Source: Marisa cornuarietis
Lineage: Eukaryota > Mollusca > Gastropoda > Architaenioglossa > Ampullariidae
Reading direction: 5' to 3'
Assembly (NCBI GenBank): GCA_004794655.1
Contig: SMMW01000085.1
Coordinates: forward strand, 1,798,001-1,862,000
DNA: 64,000 bases
A program made the position numbers and the translations under genes. Under the pieces are notes generated by a model, which did not search any database, had not been told where the DNA came from, and worked only from the letters and a program-made list of their open reading frames with translations. The stretch's first letter is position 1; every line of letters begins with the position of its first letter. Shown in pieces: positions 46,001-51,090 of this stretch.

Positions 46001-48380
46001 CTGTGGCAATAAGTTGCTTGGGTCACAGCACTATAGCTGTTCTCCGAGTGCTCCCTCGCCCCTGCCATCCCCAATAGTGCGACATCACCTCAAGGTGAAG
46101 CACTTTCCTACTAAATCAACCAACCGCCTGTGTGCAGCGTGTGCTGTGTGGTAGGTGATCCGGTTACATAACTACAGTCCATCTCAGGTGCCTGTCCCCA
46201 AAACTCATGAGAGAGAGAGAGAGAAGGAATAGATATTCTGCCTCCTGATATGTTACAGAGGTTTACCGTTTGTACGAGGACCATTCCACATATGTAAGTT
46301 GAAAGGTCACCTACAAAGTATATTAAGTACTGCTTGGATAGTCCTATTATGTGGTATCTCAAGTGGTTAAAGCAGTTTGAGAATCATAATCTTAAGTGTC
46401 ACTGAAGACCTGTTTTGACAAGCGAGGAAAAGATTAACTCACACTACATGATTTTAAGAATTTGTGAAAAAAAAGAAGAATGAGCTATTGTGGTGTAATG
46501 ATCTAGTTTCAGTCATGCTTTGTAAAGATAAAAACTACTGATGAAGGATGTCATGAGATAACAGGCTAGTTTACTGACTAATGTTATGAAAGCATTTTGG
46601 GGCTAATCAGTTAATGAAGTTTGTTTGATGTCTGTGACAGAGCTGGAACAAGGATCAGTGTCACAAATAGCTCTGACCCTGACTGGTGGAAGGTGAGATT
46701 TGGAGACAACTCCAACCTGAAACACCATCCACACTGCAATCAGAAAAAAAGCATTTTCTCCTCCATCACAAAGAAGTGCTAAATCATAGAGCACTTGCTG
46801 CAAGTTCACAAAGCAGGCAAACATGTAATGCATAATCAGGAGTTATGACATGGGGCTGGGTTATCATAGTCAGGAGTTAGGATATAGCACTGTTTAAACA
46901 GGAATTAGAAAATATGTAATATGGTGCTAGTTTAATTACAGTCAGAAGTTAGAACATAATACTGGACTAAATCATGATCATTTCTAGTACAACCATGAGT
47001 TAGAACATAAGTGGCAGCTAAGACAAAGTTGGGTGAGAAATCATGAACCAAAGAAAACTTCAGTACACGTGTGTGTGTTTGTCGGGTAAGTCATTGTTCG
47101 TAGATAGCAATGCATTGGACAATCAAACAGAAAATGTTTAATTATCATATGAGGGTTAAATCATAACTGTCATATTATGTCATGTGTCATGTAAGCTATC
47201 ATATAGAATCATCTGAACCTACACACTGTATTATGTGTGATTCTGTTTCACAATATTGTGTGGGTAAATAGTGATACTACACAACACTGAAAAACAGTGA
47301 TTCTATTGCTTAAAACTGTATGATATATGACACAGTTGTAGAACATTATAGGGCATGTAATGCTGCTGCTATATTAGATCATTACAGGCATAGTATCATG
47401 ACTAATCTATTATACCTCACCCTAAATGTATCATGGAACGTATTACATTATGTATGTGTGTGTGTGTGTGTGTGTGTTTCAGGGTAAATATAATGGGAAG
47501 TCAGGTTACTTCCCTGCTAAATATGTGCTACGAATAGAGCCAGGTCAGCAGATTTACCAGGTGTTACGAACCATTAATCTGACAGAGATGGATGGCCTCA
47601 GCGGGATTCGCCTTCACAAGGATCAGGTTAGACTGCTTATTACTCTATATTATAATACTTAAGTATCATTATGTCACTTCATCTCTCAGCAGAGAGCTCA
47701 AAATGGGCTTACAGAACTTTCTGAGACTGACCACCGACTACAGTGAGCTGGAAACTCATACTCTTTTGGTCAATTCAAGAGAGTTAAGTTGGTATTATGT
47801 ATATAGTCTGTAATGTCCAGTTGTAGAGCCTTATTTTTATACATGCTCATTCTGAAAACATTACTAGAAAAATCTTATCTATACAGGAACATCCTGTGAA
47901 GCACACAATTTAAGGGTATGTATTAGTAAGTACATTGATGAACCCAGGAAGCATATGCTGATACGTGTCAGATGTACTTGAAGATAAAGTTAAAATTCTC
48001 TCCTCCATGGATAGAGGACACTGCCAAGGCCACAGTCTCACAGTCTGTGCAGAGAACACACAGACTAGCTCATTGCTGAGGTCACTCTAGGTTTCCCCCA
48101 CAAAACAGATACAAATCTCAGTTTTAAGCCCCTGTACATACAAGATTATACAAAGGCTGGTTTTAAACCCTTGTAGAAAAATCCATTAAGAGAAAAAGAA
48201 GTGTTTTATTTCTGTGATTGTGAGCTCATTACTTTTAACATAATCATTTAGTCTTTTCCATTGTGTGAATCTTTTCAGATTGTCTTCCAAGCTGGAGCTG
48301 AAATGGAGGGCCTACTGCATGTGCGATCTGCCAGCAATCGCGAGTGCATGTGTCCCATACAATACCTGATTAAGGTGTAG
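14232..48380 (+). CDS. stac: Stac-family adaptor protein (SH3 and cysteine-rich domain protein), multi-exon gene
   Basis: Spliced gene of 10-11 coding exons giving about 416 aa (394 aa without the 66-nt exon), close to the roughly 400 aa of vertebrate STAC. STAC proteins are cytoplasmic adaptors that bind L-type CaV1 channels, control their trafficking and inactivation, and serve excitation-contraction coupling in muscle. The C-terminus shows a complete SH3 (about residues 299-353) with the VLYHF (ALYDY-like) strand, DWWKG and SGYFPAKYV. Directly after it comes a second, atypical SH3 (about 359-416) that lacks the WW pair, as in STAC proteins. An upstream EIDPVYSLLK segment resembles the DPVYETLR stretch found between the C1 and SH3 domains of vertebrate STAC1/2. 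All junction phases agree (0,0,1,1,1,1,0,2,0,0). No C1 domain was found in the joined exons, so it is either lost or encoded by other 5' exons. Listed separately: start choice, alternative ends, GC donor. Confidence 0.85.
15098..15237. repeat. 45-bp tandem repeat, 3 units
   Basis: AGCACGCAGTCGGGTTTCTG at 15101 and 15146, AGCACGAACCATGGTATCTG at 15191. The period is exactly 45 bp. The first two units are identical and the third is diverged at its start. Confidence 0.95.
15732..15779. repeat. (GT)n microsatellite
   Basis: Uninterrupted GT run of about 24 units. Confidence 0.98.
16140..17065 (+). pseudogene. decayed RTE-type non-LTR retrotransposon
   Basis: Broken frames give fragments such as FLSIDGRSIFNLRF, EGINNELQDLINRFT and VQLETVNNFKYLGAIPSKDG, then LLFGCETSILLADTERR. 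These are the C-terminal reverse-transcriptase region of RTE-like elements (FADD-like and FKYLG motifs). Several frameshifts and stops break it. Relatives lie at 31980 and 45000 on the minus strand. Confidence 0.75.
17071..17155. repeat. 36-bp tandem repeat, 2.4 units
   Basis: TGTGTCAGTCGCTCAAGACA at 17071 and a near-identical unit at 17107, with a partial third. It overlaps the 3' end of the RTE remnant. Confidence 0.9.
17990..18585. repeat. about 41-bp diverged minisatellite, about 14 units
   Basis: Units contain CATGTACCAGGATTGCACTC and TGGTCACTTATGTATTGCAA. Units alternate between GGATTGCACTC and GGACTGCACTT types, suggesting higher-order structure. All three plus-strand frames stay largely open across it as a consequence. 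Confidence 0.9.
19650..19812 (-). mobile_element. tRNA-derived SINE
   Basis: Minus-strand copy. TTTACGCCGATCCATCAACT and GAGACGAGATGTGAACACA correspond to the 3' part and the B-box region of the 5795 family. The A-box side follows at 19780-19810. Confidence 0.7.
19981..20145 (+). CDS. stac: stac exon: N-terminal acidic/basic segment
   Basis: Exon of 55 codons bounded by TTTTCCAG and CTG|GTGAGC, phase 0 on both sides. It opens with ATGGAGCTG immediately after the acceptor, so this ATG could be an initiator or an internal Met. The peptide has an acidic stretch (EGEVEGEEQEGKK) followed by a basic amphipathic motif (TIKGLWKKAFKNLKSSDQKW). Codon use and the strong splice sites support a real exon. 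I cannot name a domain for it. Confidence 0.8.
20403..20469 (+). CDS. stac: stac exon: short Lys/Glu-rich linker
   Basis: 67-nt exon bounded by GCGTACAG and GAAC|GTAAGT, entering in phase 0 and leaving in phase 1. It encodes TKKSGSLKRKDSKEAEEPEP plus two Glu. Low complexity and charged, consistent with a disordered linker upstream of the EIDPVY segment. Confidence 0.8.
20470..22537 (+). other. stac intron between exons 20469 and 22538
   Basis: About 2.1 kb. It contains a (GGT)n run at 22170-22195 and no recognisable coding sequence or repeat family. It was read specifically for a C1 zinc-binding pattern (paired CxxC with H/C spacing) and none was seen. Confidence 0.6.
22170..22195. repeat. 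(GGT)n microsatellite
   Basis: About 8 GGT units following a T run. Confidence 0.95.
22538..22693 (+). CDS. stac: stac exon: EIDPVY segment and Ser-rich linker
   Basis: 156-nt exon bounded by TTTGTGCAG and TCTTCAG|GTAAAG, phase 1 on both sides, so it can be skipped or joined to any other phase-1 exon. It encodes KEIDPVYSLLKCAADLPRVV and then a Ser/Thr-rich tail ending SSPSSSG. DPVY followed by a hydrophobic turn recalls the conserved segment just after the C1 domain in vertebrate STAC1/STAC2. If the intron is retained the frame stays open to 22838 and includes a half SH3-like sequence (see findings). Confidence 0.85.
22783..22837 (+). pseudogene. decayed copy of the stac SH3 exon inside an intron
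   Basis: Translates as GQYNAKSGYFPLSVCFR followed by a stop. The true exon at 47483 gives GKYNGKSGYFPAKYVLR. Over the first 11 codons 27 of 33 bases match. Similarity continues weakly to about 22837 with an indel that creates the stop. Both copies follow a TG-rich tract, but this one lacks an AG acceptor directly before it. It is in frame with the preceding exon (22538-22693). Interpreted as a partial segmental duplication within the gene. Confidence 0.7.
24484..24672 (-). mobile_element. LINE 3' end fragment
   Basis: ATGATGGTGATGTCCATTTG followed by TAATGCGCAGGTATCCATTC is the reverse complement of the 3' end of the element at 26536-27272 (GGATACCTGCGCATTACAAA then an ATC run). Only the 3' UTR and the last few coding bases remain. 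Confidence 0.8.
26252..27465 (+). mobile_element. partial copy of the hAT element at 54315, split by a LINE
   Basis: AGTGCACTGCAAACTGT at 26257 matches 54539, and similarity runs on through TTGTGATTTAAACG and GTATTCTTTGAGT. After the inserted LINE it resumes with GTCTTGTGAAAACA and TCACATCAAACCTT, matching about 55255-55430. Relative to the complete copy about 400 bp are missing around 26395. Neither terminal repeat was found. Confidence 0.7.
26536..27272 (+). pseudogene. 5'-truncated CR1/L2-like LINE (reverse transcriptase C-terminus)
   Basis: The 183-codon frame 26538-27089 contains SRLDYCNSALWGIPATQLDR, LQRVQNTAARIV, LHWLPVNKRIDHKVL and a C-terminal FRKRLKTHLFI. This is the conserved tail of CR1/L2-type non-LTR reverse transcriptases. 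The catalytic part is missing. The 3' end is an ATC microsatellite (27247-27272). Confidence 0.88.
28088..28134. repeat. (CT)n(CA)n compound microsatellite
   Basis: CT run 28088-28120, then CA run to 28134. Confidence 0.97.
28136..28300 (-). mobile_element. tRNA-derived SINE, second body type
   Basis: GGAGTACCCAGAGTAAACCA and AACAGGTGTCACATATTCAG match the copy at 4012-4196 (GGAGTACCCGGAGAAAATCC, AACAGGTGTCACATACAGAG). The tRNA-like head is at the high-coordinate end and is diverged. Confidence 0.7.
29343..29494 (+). CDS. stac: stac alternative terminal exon (SH3-less isoform)
   Basis: Acceptor CTGTTCTTGTAG precedes the exon. The exon enters in phase 1, exactly as required after 22693, and runs open to TGA at 29492-29494. 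The peptide contains SSSPCPCCGSVHEIDILQGL and ends GSSADLSNSH. AATAAA signals follow at 29634 and 29825. Used as a last exon it would give a protein with no SH3 domain. The CPCC cluster is not a C1 domain. Transcript evidence would be needed to show whether it is used. Confidence 0.6.
29495..30943 (+). other. candidate 3' UTR of the short stac isoform and intronic sequence
   Basis: Follows the stop at 29494. AATAAA hexamers at 29634-29639 and 29825-29830 are plausible polyadenylation signals. AT-rich, no other recognised feature up to the (TG)n array at 30944. Confidence 0.35.
30944..31008. repeat. (TG)n microsatellite
   Basis: About 32 uninterrupted TG units, the longest in the window. Confidence 0.98.
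31009..31930 (+). other. intronic AT-rich sequence, nothing recognised
   Basis: No exon signal or repeat family seen. Confidence 0.4.
31980..33400 (-). pseudogene. decayed RTE-type non-LTR retrotransposon
   Basis: Broken minus-strand frames include FQTGFMPGRST (reverse-transcriptase palm region), LQELQKRLTHNVNAYGMKTS and EEVSNFKYLEAILFKDDS. Many stops. The 3' portion (about 32290-32410) matches 45095-45185 in the third copy. Confidence 0.75.
33512..34080. mobile_element. Tc1/mariner-type MITE with TA target duplication
   Basis: The left end reads CAGTAGTACCTCTACATAC and the reverse complement of the right end reads CAGTAAGACCTCTACATACG. TA dinucleotides flank both ends (33510-33511, 34081-34082). 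At 569 bp with no transposase frame it is non-autonomous. The terminal type suggests a Tigger/pogo-like parent, which is inference. Confidence 0.85.
34145..34215 (+). mobile_element. SINE 3' tail fragment
   Basis: TAGCCTGGTTGCTGGCACGG and CATAAAACCCAAACAACC match the 3' part of the SINE at 5795-5990 and end in a (CCAA)n tract. Confidence 0.6.
35076..35141 (+). CDS. stac: stac candidate 66-nt cassette exon
   Basis: Acceptor CATTCATCTTTCAG and donor ACAG|GTAATT enclose 22 codons in phase 1-1, compatible with both the preceding (22693) and following (41705) exons. The peptide is FDKMCVKTLQNKSAQKRDDV with flanking residues. Length divisible by three and good splice sites argue for an optional cassette exon. 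There is no recognised domain, so chance remains possible. Confidence 0.45.
35435..35484 (+). CDS. possible alternative terminal exon (weak)
   Basis: A strong polypyrimidine acceptor (TTTTTTCTTTACAG) precedes a phase-1 frame reading DWKAHKCDCVPSRSVV and then TAA at 35482-35484. It could end a transcript spliced from 22693 or 35141. Only 16 codons, no family match. Listed because the acceptor is unusually good. Confidence 0.2.
35485..41704 (+). other. stac intron (about 6.2 kb), no recognised exon
   Basis: AT-rich with short arrays ((CA)n-rich near 36480-36560, (CT)n near 36943-36963) and a 27-bp direct duplication near 37157-37210. Near 40712-40770 there is a short GC-rich segment that looks like the end of an old DNA transposon, though no partner end was found. 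Nothing else recognised. Confidence 0.5.
41705..41860 (+). CDS. stac: stac exon: basic linker with possible GC-AG donor
   Basis: Acceptor GTTCTGTCCAG, 156 nt, phase 1 on both sides. The peptide starts ASHSPKTRRKKLNARMKSFS and ends SSSFTNTCFGAT. The only phase-compatible donor for the next exon (44103, phase 1) is CAG|GCATGT at 41861, a GC-AG intron. A GT donor four bases on (GTAATG) would leave phase 2 and does not fit. Reading on gives a stop at 41867-41869, so this could also be an alternative terminal exon. Confidence 0.75.
41861..44102 (+). other. stac intron with a tandem duplication
   Basis: Holds a tandem duplication of about 58 bp at 42357-42475 and a CTG/TTG trinucleotide-rich tract at 43783-43822. 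No other recognised element. Confidence 0.5.
42357..42475. repeat. about 58-bp tandem duplication
   Basis: TAGTCCTAAAAGCATGACCC and TAGTCCTACAAGCATGACCT head two adjacent units, both ending GCTGTGTACATTA. Confidence 0.85.
44103..44254 (+). CDS. stac: stac exon: Ser/Thr-rich linker before the SH3
   Basis: Acceptor AAAATCATAG (weak pyrimidine tract), donor CACCT|GTTAGT. Enters in phase 1, leaves in phase 0. It encodes STSPSEPINASQTTSATTTK and then a basic, Ser-rich stretch with WSHRSSSLEIEDRK and SYSLSPSGSP, typical of a phosphorylatable linker. Phases agree with the SH3 exon at 44663. Confidence 0.8.
44663..44742 (+). CDS. stac: stac exon: start of first SH3 domain
   Basis: Acceptor ATGTGCATGTGCAG and donor CTCAG|GTAAAC, phase 0 in and phase 2 out. 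It encodes KSKKKDLDTFIVLYHFRGKE followed by KDDMDL. VLYHF matches the ALYDY position and the acidic DDMDL the RT-loop/DELSF position of SH3 domains. Confidence 0.92.
45000..46125 (-). pseudogene. decayed RTE-type non-LTR retrotransposon
   Basis: The minus-strand frame 45123-45611 carries LRDLNTRTHRSNAYRMDIRT, EEVNSFNYLGAILSIDSS and HTKIAIATAETG, matching the copies at 16140 and 31980. It contains degenerate sequence in place of FADD. Located in the intron between 44742 and 46641. Confidence 0.75.
46641..46692 (+). CDS. stac: stac exon: central part of first SH3 domain
   Basis: Acceptor GTCTGTGACAG and donor TGGAAG|GTGAGA, phase 2 in and phase 0 out. It encodes AGTRISVTNSSDPDWWK, which supplies the n-Src loop and the tryptophan pair of the SH3 ligand groove. 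Joined to its neighbours it reads as an uninterrupted SH3. Confidence 0.93.
47451..47478. repeat. (TG)n tract directly before the SH3 exon acceptor
   Basis: The TG run ends four bases before the CAG acceptor at 47480-47482 and may serve as part of the polypyrimidine-equivalent tract. Confidence 0.9.
47483..47626 (+). CDS. stac: stac exon: end of first SH3 and start of second SH3
   Basis: Acceptor GTGTGTGTTTCAG after a (TG)n tract, donor GATCAG|GTTAGA, 48 codons in phase 0. It begins GKYNGKSGYFPAKYVLRI, the SH3 3-10 helix and last strand with the PxxY groove residues. It continues IYQVLRTINLTEMDGLSG, the start of the STAC-type second SH3. A decayed copy of the first part lies at 22783. Confidence 0.95.
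48279..48380 (+). CDS. stac: stac terminal exon: end of second SH3
   Basis: Acceptor AATCTTTTCAG, 34 codons in phase 0 ending in TAG at 48378-48380. It encodes IVFQAGAEMEGLLHVRSASN and ends PIQYLIKV. The protein stops right after the SH3 PxxY-like segment, as vertebrate STAC proteins do. EGLLHV replaces the usual tryptophan pair, matching the atypical second SH3 of the family. Confidence 0.93.
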   Translation: MVFQAGAEMEGLLHVRSASNRECMCPIQYLIKV

Positions 48381-49133
48381 TTCATATGGACATGCTGTTT
48401 TAATTGCTGATGGAAAATAACTAAAGCATAAGTTGGAATTCTTTGATCTTGATGTCCTAGCGCCTGGTGCGAGGGACTGACCAAGTTCTCCTGCTCAAAG
48501 ATCATGTGTGGCTGGTACACTTTCCACTTTCTCCTTGTGTATGACCATCAACTACAAGTTTTCAACCAAAATGGCATACTGAGTTGATCTCTAGTTTATG
48601 GCTACAAAGTATTATCATCATATTTTTATGATTGACAGCAGATTAGAACTTTTGCTCAGTTCAATAAATTTTGATTGTTACTACCATGTTTTCACAGTTT
48701 GTCTGTGACCTGTTATCATGTCATTTCAGTGATGGATACTTCATCTCTACTTTTATTTAACTGTAAACTGTGACCATTTTATTATCACTAAGAACAATGC
48801 ATTTCCCTGTGTTTATGAAAGTTAACTATACTGCCACACTTTTATAAAGTTGAATAATGGATTTCTCATCAAGTGTTGCCATATTGTTATAAAGCTGATC
48901 AGTGTACTCTATTAATTTGTCATGATGAACTATGACCATGTCCATGTATTTCAAAGTTGGACAATATCTCTTCCATTATGCATAATTGTGAACTGCTACC
49001 ATGTTATTTTCCTGGTAGACAGGGGATCTCCTGTTATGATTGTGAACTATTATGATGTTATAGTGGTGGTCAATCAACCTTCCTTATGATGACTGTGAAC
49101 TGTTACCATTTATTCATCATGGTCATCAATAAA
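48381..49133 (+). other. stac 3' UTR with candidate polyadenylation signals
   Basis: Sequence after the stop codon carries AATAAA at 48663-48668 and again at 49128-49133. Between them lie degenerate repeats built around variants of GTGAACTGTTACCAT. Which signal is used cannot be told from sequence. Confidence 0.45.
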
Positions 49134-49892
49134 GGTGCCCAAAATCCACATGCCAAGCAAATGCGTTGTTTTATTGTGAAATCTTTACCACTATCAGTTA
49201 TGCCACATTTTTGAAGAGCTCTAAATGTCTTTGAAGAGCTTCAGACACTACATGTGGCACAAAATATGTGTTTGATAGTGTTAAGTTCAAACCATCCAAA
49301 GAATACACAAATAAATATGTTGAGACACTTGTTACTTGTTATGGCCTCTTCATATGTGTGTTTCTTGCAGTAAAGCATTACAATAAATGTGTTTACATCA
49401 CACAGTCCTCAAGAATATAGTATAAAAAAGAAGAATGTACCTTTTTTGGAAAATGTAAATTAGATAATAGAAAATTTGATTTCCAAAAATTTCTCATAAA
49501 ATCATATCCTTTCTTCTAGTCTCACCAGCCTGTTACGGCTTTAACTCAATTCTGATTATCTTCTTTAAAGCCTTACAATGATCCCTTTTTGCTATACACA
49601 TTTCTCAAGAATTAAGTTAAAAGAAAAGAAATTTCTGTTTTGGGGAACAAAAGATGGATAATGGACAATTAAAATTTGATTTTTTTTTTACAAGCATCAT
49701 AACAACCATGCAAAATCTTAGCAAACATTTCTGAGCCCCTTTTGTTGTTTGCACACGTTCAATATAATTCTTAATATCTCTCTTGCTGCCATTCAAATAT
49801 AGTAACTCTTTTCACAAGAAGAAAGATTTTAAGCTTAAATTTTTATTACCAGAATAAAATAATTACTGAATCTGTTAGTTGATATGGAAAAA
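49134..49892. other. AT-rich spacer after stac, nothing recognised
   Basis: No exon signals or repeat family seen. Confidence 0.4.
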
Positions 49893-50213
49893 GCACTGAA
49901 AACGCACATCTTCCTTGAGTATTACTCCTAACACAGTCCACACAATGCTTGTCCTTCTTACCTTCCCCGCTTCCGCTCTTGCTACTTTTCTGCCCATCTT
50001 TCTCTGCAGAATCACTATTTACTCTGTTCCAGTTACTTGGTGCCTTTTTGTGTTTTCTATCTTTGTTTTCTGTTTGTCATCAGTACTGTTGTTAATTCTT
50101 CTGTCCCTCGTGTTTTATCCTTTTAATCCATGTCTCTTCCCCGTTTTAAGCTCTAAGTGCATGCTCTCTATGAGTGTGAATATGCGCTATAAAAATCTTC
50201 ATTATTATTATTA
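49893..50213 (+). mobile_element. LINE 3' fragment, same family as 61462-62970
   Basis: The last codons read LKTHIFLEYYS and then stop (LKTHLFLEHFS in the larger copy). The 3' UTR follows, ending GAATATGCGCTATAAAAATC and an ATT microsatellite, the reverse complement of 61462-61520. Confidence 0.85.
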
Positions 50214-50767
50214 AGAGGTGGATGGCCACAGTATGTGTCTTTTGCTTAACCCTGGGACACAAAATAATCCAGCATCGATTGCACACCTGCCTTTATACTA
50301 CTACTGAATCTAACCCAACTCCATCCCAAATATAAAAAATGAGCAAAAAGGTTATTTACAAGGGTGGTTTAATCATGTAGGGACTACTTGCGCTTTTAGT
50401 AATCTTATTATTCTCTTTCCTACTATGCTTGCTACCAGACAAGATTTGTGACATTTTATCTAGTCCACAAACACGTTGCTGACAGCCTTTCAGGGGAAGG
50501 GACATGACTTGAAGATAACACCAGGTATCCTTGCTGCAATTAATGAGGCATAACTATAAATTTGAATAGAAAATAAATGGCCGACACTATATGATGCTCT
50601 GTGAAACAGTTTTAGCAATTCATCTCTGCATTAAGAAAGAAAGTCCTAAGAGCCCCTGAGATTGCTTTACATGTTATATATTTTCTGTATTTCATGTGGA
50701 TTTTCATATTTGTTATTAATTCATTTACATTTATCTTGTGAGGTGAAAAAAGTGAAACATTTGAAAT

Positions 50768-51057
50768 ATACCATTTTTGGTGGTAAAATTTCTTTCTTTG
50801 AGTACTTACCAGATGACATGACTATGGAGATCACCCTCTCGCTACCTCAAATCCAGCTGTCTAAACCCACGCAACACGGTAGGACTTGAAACCAGCTCAG
50901 CCCTCTCCCATCCCACCTGTCACGCTAGTGAGCCTCTCTACTCCAGGTTTTTGCCTGGATTGAGTCTGGAACCCACTGCGGTGAGGCGGGAGAGAGCTAG
51001 CTGTCATGTCATCTGGTAAGTACTCGAAGAAAGAAATTTTACCACCAAAAATGGTAT
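50768..51057. repeat. 55-bp inverted repeat, 54/55 identical, 180-bp spacer
   Basis: The left arm 50768-50822 contains ACCATTTTTGGTGGTAAAAT and TTACCAGATGACATGAC. The right arm 51003-51057 is its reverse complement with one mismatch. Both arms therefore encode TIFGGKISFFEYLPDDMT, one on each strand. Confidence 0.95.
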
Positions 51058-51090
51058 TTCTTCTTCGTACTGTACCAGATGACATGACTA
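51003..51090. repeat. near-perfect hairpin nested on the right arm
   Basis: GTCATGTCATCTGGTA at 51003 pairs with TACCAGATGACATGAC ending at 51090. Inward, AGTAC, GAAGAA, GAAA and a terminal ACCA/TGGT pair again with only small bulges. The predicted RNA is an 88-nt stem-loop with about 33 paired positions. Confidence 0.85.

Noticed and set aside
50768..50830. U1 snRNA-like start because of ACTTACC
   Set aside because: Only the donor-complementary heptamer matches. The rest does not follow U1, and the motif is explained by the inverted repeat.
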